Shown here: one piece after another, positions 1 through 8,935 of the stretch | Numbering within the stretch: the stretch's first letter is position 1 | Layout: each line of letters opens with the position of its first letter | Origin: Rhodospirillales bacterium | Lineage (GTDB): Bacteria > Pseudomonadota > Alphaproteobacteria > Rhodospirillales > Shumkoniaceae | Length of the DNA: 64,000 nt | Direction: 5' to 3' | NCBI GenBank assembly: GCA_018432935.1 | Contig: JAHDSF010000008.1 | Location: 22,272-86,271 of the forward strand | Position numbers and translations under genes: made by a program | Notes under the pieces: model-generated | Told to the model about the DNA's origin: nothing | What the model saw: only the letters and a program-made list of their open reading frames with translations | The model's database searches: none

Positions 1-310
1 AGTCGGGGCGGCGGATGCCGCCGCTCAGGCGCAGGCCGGAGAACCCGCCATAGGTGGTCATGCGGCGGTATCCCCACGCCTCTCCGCCCAGCGTCTCCGC
101 CAGCTCGGCATGGAGGGCGAAGCTGCGGCGCGCCAGTGCCTGCAGCGGCGTGCCGTCGCACCAGTCGAGCGCCAGGAAGCCACCGGACTTGCCGGACGCC
201 GCGCAGGCCGTGCCCGTTCTCTCGACGACCTCCACCCCGATGCCACGGCGGCTCAGGGACCAGGCGACCGCAGCACCGATCACGCCTCCGCCGCAGACCA
301 CGACCCGCAT
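1..310 (-). CDS. FAD-dependent oxidoreductase (DAO family), N-terminal part
   Basis: First 103 residues of a flavoprotein whose gene runs off the left edge. The protein opens with MRVVVCGGGVIGAAVA, a GxGxxG-type Rossmann fingerprint at the very N-terminus. A strand ending in VVER follows, whose acidic residue normally binds the FAD ribose, and then the SGKSGGFLALDW segment typical of D-amino-acid oxidase/glycine oxidase-like enzymes. Start chosen at the ATG read from position 310; it is divergent from the next gene with about 115 bases between them. Substrate cannot be inferred because the catalytic part is outside the window. Confidence 0.85.
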   Translation of the reverse strand, partial: MRVVVCGGGVIGAAVAWSLSRRGIGVEVVERTGTACAASGKSGGFLALDWCDGTPLQALARRSFALHAELAETLGGEAWGYRRMTTYGGFSGLRLSGGIRRPD

Positions 311-424
311 GCATGACCTCGTGCCGCTGCCGTCCCAGCTCTCGATATGGGGAGCCCGACCCGCTTGGTGCGGCCGCCGCGCCTCGCCATCTCGAAGATA
401 CCAGCCGGGGCAAAGGAGGACGTC

Positions 425-757
425 GTGACACAGCCGAGGATCGCCCGCATCTGGCGAGGCCGGACCGCCGCCGCCAGGGCGGAGGAGTACGCCCGCTACC
501 TGTTCGAGGTCGGGGTCAAGCCGCTGGCCGAGAAGGCCCTGGGCGTGCAGATGCTGCGCGAAGACCGCGACGGCGAGACCGAGTTCATGACCATCTCGTA
601 CTGGGAGAGCGTCGAGGCGATGTCGCGCTTCGCCGGCCCCGACCCGCGCCGCATCCACCACCTGGAGCGGGACGCCGAGTTCCTGATCGAGCTGCCGGCG
701 GGCGTCCAGGTGCTGGAGATCGTGGACACCCTGGGCCGGGTCGGTGAGAAGGGCTGA
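425..757 (+). CDS. Small antibiotic-biosynthesis-monooxygenase-fold (ABM-like) protein
   Basis: A 110-residue protein with ferredoxin-like alpha/beta character: a first strand around RIARIWRG, a helix rich in Arg/Glu, LGVQMLRED, the strand TEFMTISYWES and a C-terminal strand VQVLEIVDTLG. The strand-then-YWES pattern resembles ABM/quinol monooxygenase-like dimeric proteins, but no catalytic residue is diagnostic. Start is GTG at 425 because AGGAGG lies at 414-419, five bases upstream; an upstream in-frame ATG at 347 has no such site. The gene lies 94 bases ahead of pepN. Function remains open. Confidence 0.7.
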   Translation: MTQPRIARIWRGRTAAARAEEYARYLFEVGVKPLAEKALGVQMLREDRDGETEFMTISYWESVEAMSRFAGPDPRRIHHLERDAEFLIELPAGVQVLEIVDTLGRVGEKG

Positions 758-851
758 GTGGTTCAGCCTCATCTCCCCCTTTTTCCGGAAGGGCTTGCTC
801 CCAGCCCAAGACTGCTCGATATCTGCGGTTGCCGGACGACAAGAGGGACAA

Positions 852-3512
852 ATGAGCAGCGAAACGCCGAAGACCATCCGCCGCGAGGACTACCGCGCGC
901 CCGACTACCGCATCGAGACGGTCGAACTGGAGTTCGATCTCGCCGAGGACGTCACCCGCGTGAAGGCGCGGCTGCGCGTGCGCAGGAACGGCGACGAGGT
1001 GCGGCCGCTGGTGCTGGACGGGGACGAGGTCGAACTGGTGGCGCTGGCCCTCGACGGCCGGCGGCTGGGAGAAGGCGAGTACCGCCTGGACGACAGCAGC
1101 CTCACCATCCCGGAACCTCCCGAGGCGTTCACGCTCGACATCGAGACGGCGGTCTGTCCCGCCGCCAACACCAAGCTTTCCGGGCTCTACGTGTCGAAGG
1201 GCGTGTTCTGCACCCAGTGCGAGGCCGAGGGCTTTCGCCGCATCACCTTCTTCCTCGACCGGCCCGACGTGCTGGCGGTCTACCGCACCACCATCCGCGC
1301 CGAGAGGGCGAAGTGCCCGGTGCTGCTGTCGAACGGCAACCTGGTGGAGGAAGGTGCGCTTGCCGACGGCCGCCACTTCGCCGTCTGGCATGACCCCTTC
1401 CCCAAGCCGAGCTACCTGTTCGCGCTGGTCGCCGGCGACCTTACCTGCCGCGAGGACAGCTTCGTCACCCGATCCGGCCGCGAGGTGGCCTTGCGGATCT
1501 TCTGCGAGCACGGCAAGGAGGAGCGCACCGCCCACGCCATGAACTCGCTGAAGCGGGCGATGCGCTGGGACGAGGACCGGTTCGGTTTCGAATACGACCT
1601 CGACCTCTTCAACATCGTCGCCGTCAGTGATTTCAACATGGGCGCGATGGAGAACAAAAGCCTCAACGTCTTCAACGACAAGGCCATCCTCGCCGACCCC
1701 GAGACCGCCACCGACGCCGACTACGCCTACATCGACAAGGTCGTCGCGCACGAGTACTTCCACAACTGGACCGGCGACCGCATCACCTGCCGCGACTGGT
1801 TCCAGCTCAGCCTGAAGGAAGGACTGACGGTCTTCCGCGACCAGGAGTATTCGTCGGACACCCGCTCGCGCCCGGTCGAGCGCATCCACGACGTGCGCGG
1901 ACTGCGCGGCCGCCAGTTCATCGAGGACGCGGGCCCCCTCGCCCACCCGGTGCGCCCCGATTCCTACATCGAGATCAATAACTTCTACACCGCCACCGTG
2001 TACGACAAGGGCGCCGAGGTGATCCGCATGATGCACAGCATCCTCGGCGAGGACGGCTTCCAGAAGGGAATGCGGCTGTACGTCGAGCGTCACGACGGCG
2101 AGGCCGCCACCTGCGACGATTTCGTCGCTGCGATGGAGGACGCCAACGACGCCGACCTCGGCCAGTTCACGCTATGGTACAGCCAGGCCGGAACGCCCGA
2201 GGTGACCGTCGAGGGCCGCTACGAGGATGGCGCCTATGCGCTGACCCTCGAGCAGCGCCTGCGCCCGACGCCGGGCCAGCCCGACAAGAAGCCGATGCAC
2301 ATCCCGATCGCGGTCGGCCTGCTGGACGCCCAGGGAAGCGGCATCCCGCTGCGCCTCGAAGGCGAGCCCGCCGGCGCCGCGGCGACCACCCGCGTGCTGC
2401 CGTTGAGCGAGCCGCGCCAGAGCTTCCGTTTTCCCGGCGTGCCGGAGCCGCGTGCGCTGTCGGTCAACCGTACCTTCTCGGCGCCGATCAACATCCGCCA
2501 CGCGCAGAGCGGGGCCGAACGCGCCTTCCTGATGGCACATGACGAAGATCCTTTCGCCCGCTGGGAGGCCGGCCAGCAGTTCGCGACCGAGCTGCTGCTG
2601 AAGCGCGCCAGCGGCGACGCCTCGCCCTTCGATCCCGCCTTCGTCGAGGCCGTCGGGCATATTCTGGACGACGGGCGGCTCGACCCCGCGTTCGCCGCCG
2701 AGGCGATCTCGTTGCCCGGCGAGGACTACCTGGCGGAAAGGATGGCAGTCGTCGACGTCGAGGCCGTCCATGCCGCGCGGGAGGCGCTACGGCAGGAGGT
2801 GGCAACGGCGCTGCGGCACCTTCTCGTGCGCGTCTTCGAGGCCAACCGCCAGACCGGCCCCTACAGCCCGGACCCGGCGCAAAGCGGTCGGCGCGCGTTG
2901 AAGAACGCCGCCCTCGGCTTCCTCGGCGCGCTCGCCGGCAGGGATGGCGAGCTGCGCGGGCTGATCTCCGGCCAGTTCCGCGAGGCGGGCAACATGACCG
3001 ACCGCATCGCCGCCCTGCGGATCCTGGTCGACCTCGATGCGCCCGAACGGCAGGACGCGCTGGAGGCGTTCTACGACCGTTTCCGCGACGAGCCGCTGGC
3101 GCTCGACAAGTGGTTCGCCCTGCAGGCGGTGTCGGCCTTGCCCGACACCCTTTCGCGGGTCGAGGGGCTGCTGTCGCACCCCGCGTTCTCGATCAGGAAC
3201 CCGAACAAGGTGCGGGCCCTGGTCGGCAGCTTCACCGCCGCCAACCCCTTGCGCTACCACGCCGGCGATGGCTCCGGGTATGCCTTCCACGCCGAACGCA
3301 CGCTCGAGCTCGACCCGGTCAATCCGCAGGTGGCGGCACGCCTGCTGGCCCCGCTGGGGCGCTGGCGGCGCTTCGACCAGGGCCGCCAGGCGAAGATGAA
3401 GGAGGCGCTGAACCGCATTCTCCGCGCCCCCAAGTTGTCGCGCGACGTCTATGAGATCGCTTCCAAGTCGCTGGGCACGCGAAGAGGGGGTATCCTGTCT
3501 ACGGGTCGGTAG
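852..3512 (+). CDS. pepN: Aminopeptidase N
   Basis: Zinc metallopeptidase of family M1 (886 residues, the usual length for bacterial PepN) that removes N-terminal residues from peptides in the cytosol. The exopeptidase motif GAMEN is at residues 264-268 and the zinc-binding HEYFH at 300-304, with the downstream third-ligand Glu region LKEGLTVFRDQEYSSD. The C-terminal helical domain found in the E. coli-type enzyme is present and complete. Start taken at ATG 852, preceded by AGAGGGA; an in-frame ATG at 744 would overlap the previous gene and add 36 unrelated residues. Confidence 0.97.
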   Translation: MSSETPKTIRREDYRAPDYRIETVELEFDLAEDVTRVKARLRVRRNGDEVRPLVLDGDEVELVALALDGRRLGEGEYRLDDSSLTIPEPPEAFTLDIETAVCPAANTKLSGLYVSKGVFCTQCEAEGFRRITFFLDRPDVLAVYRTTIRAERAKCPVLLSNGNLVEEGALADGRHFAVWHDPFPKPSYLFALVAGDLTCREDSFVTRSGREVALRIFCEHGKEERTAHAMNSLKRAMRWDEDRFGFEYDLDLFNIVAVSDFNMGAMENKSLNVFNDKAILADPETATDADYAYIDKVVAHEYFHNWTGDRITCRDWFQLSLKEGLTVFRDQEYSSDTRSRPVERIHDVRGLRGRQFIEDAGPLAHPVRPDSYIEINNFYTATVYDKGAEVIRMMHSILGEDGFQKGMRLYVERHDGEAATCDDFVAAMEDANDADLGQFTLWYSQAGTPEVTVEGRYEDGAYALTLEQRLRPTPGQPDKKPMHIPIAVGLLDAQGSGIPLRLEGEPAGAAATTRVLPLSEPRQSFRFPGVPEPRALSVNRTFSAPINIRHAQSGAERAFLMAHDEDPFARWEAGQQFATELLLKRASGDASPFDPAFVEAVGHILDDGRLDPAFAAEAISLPGEDYLAERMAVVDVEAVHAAREALRQEVATALRHLLVRVFEANRQTGPYSPDPAQSGRRALKNAALGFLGALAGRDGELRGLISGQFREAGNMTDRIAALRILVDLDAPERQDALEAFYDRFRDEPLALDKWFALQAVSALPDTLSRVEGLLSHPAFSIRNPNKVRALVGSFTAANPLRYHAGDGSGYAFHAERTLELDPVNPQVAARLLAPLGRWRRFDQGRQAKMKEALNRILRAPKLSRDVYEIASKSLGTRRGGILSTGR

Positions 3513-3527
3513 TCTCAGGGGGGCTTC

Positions 3528-3998
3528 ATGACTCACGAAGACTTCATGCGGCGGGCGATCGCGCTCAGCCGCGAGCACATGCGGGCCGGCGAGGGTGGGC
3601 CGTTCGGCGCCGTGATCGTCAGGGACGGCAGGATCGTCGGCGAGGGCTGGAACCAGGTGGTGGCAGATTGCGACCCCACCGCCCATGCCGAGATCACCGC
3701 CATCCGCGACGCCTGCCGGCGGCTCGGCACCTTCGACCTGACGGGGGCCGAGATCTACACCAGCTGCGAGCCCTGCCCGATGTGCCTGGCGGCCATCTAC
3801 TGGGCGAAGCTCGCCCGCATCTGGTACGCCAATGCCTCCGCCGACGCCGCCGCCATCGGCTTTGCCGACGCCTTCCTGTACCGCGAGCTCGCGGCCCCCG
3901 CCGCCGGCCGTTCGGTGCCCGCCGCCCGCCTGCTCGGCAACGAGGCCAAGGTGGTGTTCGACGAGTGGTCCGCAATGCCCGACAAAGTGCCGTACTAG
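3528..3998 (+). CDS. Nucleoside/guanine deaminase (cytidine-deaminase fold)
   Basis: A 156-residue zinc hydrolase of the CDA/guanine deaminase family, expected to deaminate a free purine base or nucleoside. The zinc site is visible as HAE (residues 53-55, with Glu55 as proton shuttle) and PCPMC (Cys83 and Cys86). The long C-terminal tail and the EIYTSCEPCPMCLAAIYWA context resemble GuaD-type guanine deaminases more than tRNA adenosine deaminase TadA. It starts 15 bases after pepN with GGGGG before the ATG, so it may be cotranscribed. Substrate is inferred only from family. Confidence 0.85.
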   Translation: MTHEDFMRRAIALSREHMRAGEGGPFGAVIVRDGRIVGEGWNQVVADCDPTAHAEITAIRDACRRLGTFDLTGAEIYTSCEPCPMCLAAIYWAKLARIWYANASADAAAIGFADAFLYRELAAPAAGRSVPAARLLGNEAKVVFDEWSAMPDKVPY

Positions 3999-4018
3999 TC
4001 CGCAGCGGCTCCGACTGA

Positions 4019-4150
4019 GACGCCTTCGAACGACTGGTCTGGATGTGGGCCGCCGAGGGCGCGCGTCCCGATCGTTGGGATAGCCTCGGCACGGCGCTCT
4101 CCGTTCTTGGCGCCGTGATCATCATCTTCGGGCCGCGCGACGGCCAGTGA
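4019..4150 (+). pseudogene. Relic of a YnfA/UPF0060 membrane protein (C-terminus only)
   Basis: A reading frame opens just after a stop codon at 4016 and encodes about 43 residues ending in a TGA at 4148-4150. The peptide contains [20 protein letters not shown] followed by a hydrophobic helix and [10 protein letters not shown]. This matches the characteristic end of YnfA/UPF0060 proteins (VEG-RPDRWD, then a last helix and the FGPR tail). About 60-70 residues that should precede it, including the first three helices, are absent, and the sequence upstream is the 3' end of the deaminase gene. Only a decayed remnant remains. Confidence 0.7.
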
Positions 4151-4193
4151 CCCTTCCACCTGCCGCCGACGCAGACTGCGTGCCCGTGCCTCG

Positions 4194-4220
4194 TTGTTCC
4201 AGGGCTGGAGTGCCTATATT
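4194..4220 (+). promoter_or_regulatory. Candidate promoter of the ABC exporter gene
   Basis: TTGTTC at 4194-4199 and TATATT at 4215-4220, 15 bases apart, with the ATG 19 bases beyond the -10 box. The -10 is unusually AT-rich for this genome, but the spacer is short, so this is tentative. Confidence 0.35.
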
Positions 4221-4238
4221 GGGAGACGAGAGGGATTC

Positions 4239-6068
4239 ATGGATGGTTCTACGATCTCCGGCTCGGCTTCGCGGCACGGGCGACGGCTGCGACGGCTCGA
4301 CCCGGCGGAAGCGCCGCTGGGACGCGGCTTCCTGCCCTGGATGTGGTTCGCGGTCAGGCCGTACCGGCTGACTTTCTTCGCCGTCACAGCGGTCATGGTC
4401 CTGCGGCATTCGGTAGCCGCCGGCATCCCCCTCTTCTTCTCGTACTTCGTGGGCGTTGTCGCCAGCGGTGGGATGGGCTTTGGCGAGGCGATCACGGCCT
4501 CGCTGCCTTACGTCGGCCTGTTCGCGCTGTTCCTCGGCACCATCGCGGTGCTCTATCCCGCCCACGCCATGACCGACCTCGCCACCCGCGGGCTCGGCAT
4601 GTACGCCCTCGACCGCATGATCGCCATGGACACCGCCTGGCACGAGGATCGCGCCAGCGGCGCCAAGGGGCAGAAGGTCAACAAGGGCCGGGAATCGTTC
4701 AAGACCCTGCTCGACACCTTCTTCTGGGCGCTGTTGGCCCAGATCGGGCTGTTCGTCTCGCTGGCCGCCTCGGTAGAGGTCCTCGACGTACCGGGGCTCT
4801 TCTACGTGCTGTACCTGCTGTTCGGTCTCACCTATGTCGCCGGGGCGGTGCTCACTCTGCCGCTTCTGCGCCGCCGCTACGACCGCTTCTACGCCGCAGT
4901 CGAGGAGCTGTTCGCGAACGTCTACGATTTCCTGTCCTCGGTCACGACGATCAAGATCTTCACTCTCGAGCGGCCCATTCTCCGGCGCGCGCGCTCGGTC
5001 GAACTGGCCGGCCACGATGCCGGTCGCCAGTTGTTCCGCTTCCAGGCATTGCGCTGGATGGGGCTCAACCTCGGCGCCGGGCTGTGGATCACGGTGATCT
5101 TCGTGGTCGCGCTGCGGATGGCCACTGCAGGGACGATGACACTGGAAGCGTTCACCCTGGTGCTGATGTTCACCGTCGGCGCCTGGATGCGTTTCGAGTG
5201 GCTGGCCTACGAACTGAACTCTCTGGTCGAGGCCTATTCCGGGTTCCGCCGCCTGACCGAGACCTTGGCCGATGCCCGCGACGCCGCCGAAGCGCCCGAC
5301 TCGCACAGGGGCGAGCCGTTCACGCCCAGCCGCGGCACGATCTCGTTCGAGAATGTCTCGTTCGCCTACAAGCAGGGCTCCGACCCGGTGGTCACCGACC
5401 TCACGCTGCGGATCCCCCAGGGACAGCGGGTCGGCCTGGTCGGGCCGTCGGGCGCCGGCAAGTCCACCCTGCTCAAGCTCCTGCTGGCCCTCTACGCGCC
5501 CGACGAGGGCACCTTGCGCGTCGACGGCCGCGAGGTGGCGAGGCTCGACGTCCGCGGCTACCGCCGCGCCTTCGGCGTCATCCCGCAGGACCCGGCGATC
5601 TTCAACATGAGCCTGATGGACAACATCCGCTTCGCCCGCCCCGAGGCCAGCGAGGACGAGGTGATCGCCGCCGCCAAGGCCGCCCACGCGCACGACTTCA
5701 TCTCGGCGTACCCCGCGGGCTACGACACCATCGCCGGCGAGCGCGGGATCGTGCTGTCGGGAGGGCAGCGGCAGCGCATCGCGATCGCCCGTGCGGTCCT
5801 GCGCGACGCCCCCATCGTCATCCTCGACGAGGCGACCAGCGCCCTCGATTCGGAAACCGAACGCCTGGTACAGCGAAGCCTGGAGACGCTGTTCCGAGGC
5901 CGCACCGTCATCGCCATTGCCCACCGTCTGTCCACCCTGGCGCGGTTCGAGCGGATCGTGGTGATGGACGGCGGCCGCATCGTCGAAGACGGCCCCCACC
6001 ACACCCTGATCGCCACAGCGGGCCTCTACGCCCGCCTGTGGGGGCTCCAGGCGCAAGCGGCGGAGTGA
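4239..6068 (+). CDS. ABC transporter, fused permease/ATPase (exporter type)
   Basis: A 609-residue half-transporter with an N-terminal transmembrane domain (about six helices between residues 35 and 310) and a C-terminal nucleotide-binding domain. The ATPase shows Walker A GPSGAGKST at 402-410, signature LSGGQ at 506-510, Walker B IVILDE at about 526-531 and a switch histidine in IAIAHRLST. Order and length fit MsbA/ATM-type homodimeric exporters of the inner membrane; the exported compound is unknown. Start chosen at ATG 4239, with GAGAGGG just upstream; an in-frame ATG at 4194 lies in the probable promoter. Confidence 0.92.
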   Translation: MDGSTISGSASRHGRRLRRLDPAEAPLGRGFLPWMWFAVRPYRLTFFAVTAVMVLRHSVAAGIPLFFSYFVGVVASGGMGFGEAITASLPYVGLFALFLGTIAVLYPAHAMTDLATRGLGMYALDRMIAMDTAWHEDRASGAKGQKVNKGRESFKTLLDTFFWALLAQIGLFVSLAASVEVLDVPGLFYVLYLLFGLTYVAGAVLTLPLLRRRYDRFYAAVEELFANVYDFLSSVTTIKIFTLERPILRRARSVELAGHDAGRQLFRFQALRWMGLNLGAGLWITVIFVVALRMATAGTMTLEAFTLVLMFTVGAWMRFEWLAYELNSLVEAYSGFRRLTETLADARDAAEAPDSHRGEPFTPSRGTISFENVSFAYKQGSDPVVTDLTLRIPQGQRVGLVGPSGAGKSTLLKLLLALYAPDEGTLRVDGREVARLDVRGYRRAFGVIPQDPAIFNMSLMDNIRFARPEASEDEVIAAAKAAHAHDFISAYPAGYDTIAGERGIVLSGGQRQRIAIARAVLRDAPIVILDEATSALDSETERLVQRSLETLFRGRTVIAIAHRLSTLARFERIVVMDGGRIVEDGPHHTLIATAGLYARLWGLQAQAAE

Positions 6069-6122
6069 CGGCGGCTCCCGGCCGGTCTACCCTGGCGCGT
6101 CGTTCCGATGACGGGGGCTCCC

Positions 6123-6866
6123 ATGACGAAGACACTCGCAGGCAAGGTCGCGCTGGTCACCGGCGGCTCGCGCGGCATCGGCGCCGCCATCGCGAAGCGG
6201 CTGGCCGCGGAAGGCGCCGCCGTCGCGCTCACCTATTCCGCCTCGCCCGATCGGGCGGACGAGGTGGTGCGCGCGATCGAAGCCGCCGGGGGCAGGGCGC
6301 GCGCGATCCAGGCCGATGCCACCGACGCGGCGGCGATCAAGGCCGCCGTCGACGCCTCCGCGGCCGCCTTCGGCGGCCTCCACGTGCTGGTCAACAACGC
6401 CGGCATCGCCGAGGTCGGCAAGCTCGAGGAATTTGCCCTCTCCGACTTCGATCGGCTGTTCGCGATCAACGTGCGCGCCGTCTTCGTCACCACCCAGGAA
6501 GCCCTGCGCCACATGAAGGAGGGCGGACGCATCATCAACATCGGCAGCATGAACAGCGACTCCGTTCCGGCTGCCGAGCTGACCGTCTACTCTGCCTCCA
6601 AGGGAGCGGTGGCGGCGATGACGCGCGGCATGGCGCGCGACCTGGCGCGGCGCGGCATCACCGTCAACAACGTCCAGCCGGGCCCGATCGACACCGACAT
6701 GAACCCCGCCGACAGCGACTACGCCGATCGCATGCGCAGGCGCGTCGCCCTGCGCCGCTACGGAACCGCCGACGAGGTCGCCGGCTTGGTCGCCTTCCTG
6801 GCCGGCCCCGAGGCCGGCTTCATCACCGGCGCCGGTTTCAAGGTGGACGGCGGAATGACGGCATGA
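6123..6866 (+). CDS. SDR family oxidoreductase (FabG-like)
   Basis: A classical short-chain dehydrogenase of 247 residues. The cofactor motif TGGSRGIG is at residues 13-20, NNAG at 91-94, and the catalytic Ser/Tyr/Lys set includes YSASK (Tyr156, Lys160). The C-terminus ends in the usual VDGG. Residues after the second strand (TYSAS) lack an acidic residue, which suggests NADP(H). The start at 6123 is preferred over an in-frame ATG at 6108 because GGGGG sits just before it. Family gives no substrate; it stands alone, 54 bases after the ABC gene. Confidence 0.88.
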   Translation: MTKTLAGKVALVTGGSRGIGAAIAKRLAAEGAAVALTYSASPDRADEVVRAIEAAGGRARAIQADATDAAAIKAAVDASAAAFGGLHVLVNNAGIAEVGKLEEFALSDFDRLFAINVRAVFVTTQEALRHMKEGGRIINIGSMNSDSVPAAELTVYSASKGAVAAMTRGMARDLARRGITVNNVQPGPIDTDMNPADSDYADRMRRRVALRRYGTADEVAGLVAFLAGPEAGFITGAGFKVDGGMTA

Positions 6867-6869
6867 GCA

Positions 6870-7649
6870 TCACCGCGGCGCCGGCGCCGCGGCGGCCGGT
6901 CGCACCAGGTGCGCCGCAAAAGCCGGCAGGCGCCTGAACGCCAGGTGAACGCCCTCGGACTGGGTGGCAAGGTTGAATCCGCGGGCGCGGAACATCAGCG
7001 CCAGCGAGCGGCGCGAGTGGATTCCGATATGCCCGTTGCGCGGTCCGACGTACCACCAGCCCAATCCGATCCGGTCGAAATCCTCCGGCTGCAGGAGGGT
7101 CGTGAACAGGACCACGCCGTCCTCGTCGAGGAAGGACAACAGATCGTCCAGCGCCTCGTATGGCCGGTGGACGTGCTCCAGCACCTCGAACGCGGTCACC
7201 AGGTTGGCCCTGACGGCGGGCCGCTCGCCCGCCCCGGTGAGGGGATCGTAGCCCCACGCCTGGTAGCCGAGACCTCGCAGCACCTCGACGAACCTGCCAT
7301 TGCCGCCGCCGTAATCGAGCGCCCGGATCACCGCCTTGTGGTTGCGGAATACCTGGTCCATCGCCCGGGCATCCCGCGACGGACGGACCTCAACGACATC
7401 CGGATCGACGGTGGCATAGTCGGCGTTGTAGATGCGCTGCCGGAAGTCGTCCGGACTCCATGCGCGGAATCCGTCGGCGAACAGGAATCCGCATTGCGGA
7501 CAGCGGTGGTAGTAGATGGGAATGCCGGATAGCGGGAGACGCTTGCGCATCACTTCGATGCAGCTCTTGTGGAAATCGACCACCCCATAGAGGCCGGCCG
7601 ATGCGCCGCAGATCCAGCAGGCGGCTTGCGGCGAGGCGATCGCGTGCAT
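6870..7649 (-). CDS. Class I SAM-dependent methyltransferase with N-terminal zinc ribbon
   Basis: A 259-residue protein. Two CxxC pairs (CWICG near residue 14 and CPQCG near residue 57) make a zinc-ribbon-like N-terminus. It is followed by a methyltransferase domain with ALDYGGGNGRFVEVL as the SAM motif I, GYDPL as the acidic second strand and LVTAFEVLEHV as motif IV. This layout is found in sugar and secondary-metabolite methyltransferases (Methyltransf_23 type). ATG at 7649 is used; a GTG two codons earlier is equally possible. It converges on the SDR gene with three bases between them. Substrate unknown. Confidence 0.8.
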   Translation of the reverse strand: MHAIASPQAACWICGASAGLYGVVDFHKSCIEVMRKRLPLSGIPIYYHRCPQCGFLFADGFRAWSPDDFRQRIYNADYATVDPDVVEVRPSRDARAMDQVFRNHKAVIRALDYGGGNGRFVEVLRGLGYQAWGYDPLTGAGERPAVRANLVTAFEVLEHVHRPYEALDDLLSFLDEDGVVLFTTLLQPEDFDRIGLGWWYVGPRNGHIGIHSRRSLALMFRARGFNLATQSEGVHLAFRRLPAFAAHLVRPAAAAPAPR

Positions 7650-7781
7650 GACCACAGCCCTTCAGGTGCCGAGGCTGCCGGTACCGGCGCTCGGCCTCCG
7701 AGCGGATGGTAGAGAGTTTTTGCGGCCGACGGAACACGTCCTTGGTGTCGGTCTGGCGTTGCGGCGAGCCGCCCGGAGGCC

Positions 7782-7950
7782 CCGAACAGTTCCGGCCAGA
7801 TCGCGTTCTACATGATCGAACAGTTCAAGGCCTACCGCGACGGCAGGCGCAGCCATCCGGTCATGAACGTCATCGCCAAGCCGCTCACCGGCGCCGATAT
7901 CGACGATCTCGCGGCTTGGTATTCGGCCATTCCGGTGGCGGTGACGCTGC
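7782..7950 (+). pseudogene. Relic of a class I cytochrome c (C-terminus only)
   Basis: Reading from about 7782, the frame encodes PNSSGQIAFYMIEQFKAYRD and continues GRRSHPVMNVIAKPL, then ADIDDLAAWYSAIP. This is the usual end of c553/c4-type cytochromes: the helix with QL-AYRDG-R, the Met that ligates haem in the PVMN segment, and LAAYYA. No CxxCH haem site is found upstream in any frame. The frame has no stop here; it runs on into sequence antisense to the dapB-like gene. It is therefore a truncated remnant, not a functional gene. Confidence 0.65.
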
Positions 7951-7967
7951 CATGGGGCGCACCAAAG

Positions 7968-8777
7968 TCACACGGGACGGTCGCCGAACAGCAGGGTATC
8001 GAGGCCGCGGATCAGGCCCGTGCTCTCGACCACCCGGCGGGCGGCCAACAGGGTCCCGGCGACGAACGGCTCGCCCGCCGCAATGGTTTCGTGACGGAGC
8101 GACAACCGCTCCAGCCCGTGGCCGAACACCACCTCGACGGCGCTGGCGAAGCCGGGCAGGCGGATCGAATGGCACTGCACGCCGTCGACGGTGGCGCCGC
8201 GGGCATCGCGGGCGCCGTGGGTATCGGCGATCGGATGAACGATGTGGGGCCGCCGCACCGCCGCCATCCGTTCCGCCAGTTCGCGGGCGGTACCGCTGGG
8301 CGAATCCGGCTTGTCCGCCTTGTTGAAGTCGATCACCTCCCACTGCTCCAGGTGGCGTGCCGCGAACAGCGCAAAGTGCTGCAGCAGCGCCGCTGTCAGG
8401 CAGAAGTTGCCGGTTGCCACGCCGACCCCGCGGGCGCGGGCCAGGGCATCGATCTCCTCGAAGTCGCGGGCGGTCACCCCGGTCGTACCGAGGACCACCG
8501 AGGCTCCCTTGGCGATCGCCGCCCGCACGTGGACCACCGCCGCGGCGGGCGAGGTGTAGTCGATCAGGAGGTCGGCGGGCGTCTGCAAAGCCTCGTCCAG
8601 GGTAGCCTGCACCGCCACGCCGCAGCGCCCGCTGCCGATCGCCTCCCCGAGGTCTCTCCCTTTGGCGCCGCGGGCAACCGCCGCCACCAGTTCGAAATCG
8701 ACGTCGGCCATGAGGGCGGGCGCCAGCAGCCGGCCCACCGCCCCGGTCGCCCCGGCCAGACAGACCCTGATCGCCAT
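7968..8777 (-). CDS. DapB-like dihydrodipicolinate reductase family protein
   Basis: A 269-residue reductase of the DapB family. The N-terminal NAD(P) motif is AGATGAVGRLL (residues 9-19), DYTSP is at 73-77, and the C-terminal domain has PSGTA at 160-164. Family members making tetrahydrodipicolinate carry E(A/x)HHxxKxDxPSGTA. Here the corresponding stretch is VIDFNKADKPDSPSGTA, so the catalytic histidine is replaced by Lys153 and its neighbour by Asn152, while Lys156 is kept. It may be a paralogue acting on another substrate rather than the lysine-pathway enzyme. Its gene ends beside the cytochrome relic. Confidence 0.8.
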   Translation of the reverse strand: MAIRVCLAGATGAVGRLLAPALMADVDFELVAAVARGAKGRDLGEAIGSGRCGVAVQATLDEALQTPADLLIDYTSPAAAVVHVRAAIAKGASVVLGTTGVTARDFEEIDALARARGVGVATGNFCLTAALLQHFALFAARHLEQWEVIDFNKADKPDSPSGTARELAERMAAVRRPHIVHPIADTHGARDARGATVDGVQCHSIRLPGFASAVEVVFGHGLERLSLRHETIAAGEPFVAGTLLAARRVVESTGLIRGLDTLLFGDRPV

Positions 8778-8935
8778 GCTTCTTCTCCTTCCGTGGCTGA
8801 CGCGTGAACCGCTAGCACACCTGCCGGCGGCACGCCAAGCATCGCCCCTTCGCGCGCGGGATCTTTGCCGGATTGCGGCGACGGAGTATCATTTGCACCT
8901 CTTTCGGGCAGGCTCTGAAAAACGGGAGTGCTGTC

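Noticed and set aside
585..2093. Long open frame antisense to pepN (502 codons)
   Set aside because: GC-rich shadow frame; pepN is certain, and the antisense product is low-complexity with no recognisable domain.
4122..6056. 644-codon open frame antisense to the ABC exporter
   Set aside because: Mirror of a well-supported ABC gene; Gln/Gly/Arg-rich translation typical of antisense high-GC frames.
7812..8807. 331-codon plus-strand frame beginning in the cytochrome remnant
   Set aside because: Only the first about 47 residues look like protein; the rest is antisense to the dapB-like gene.
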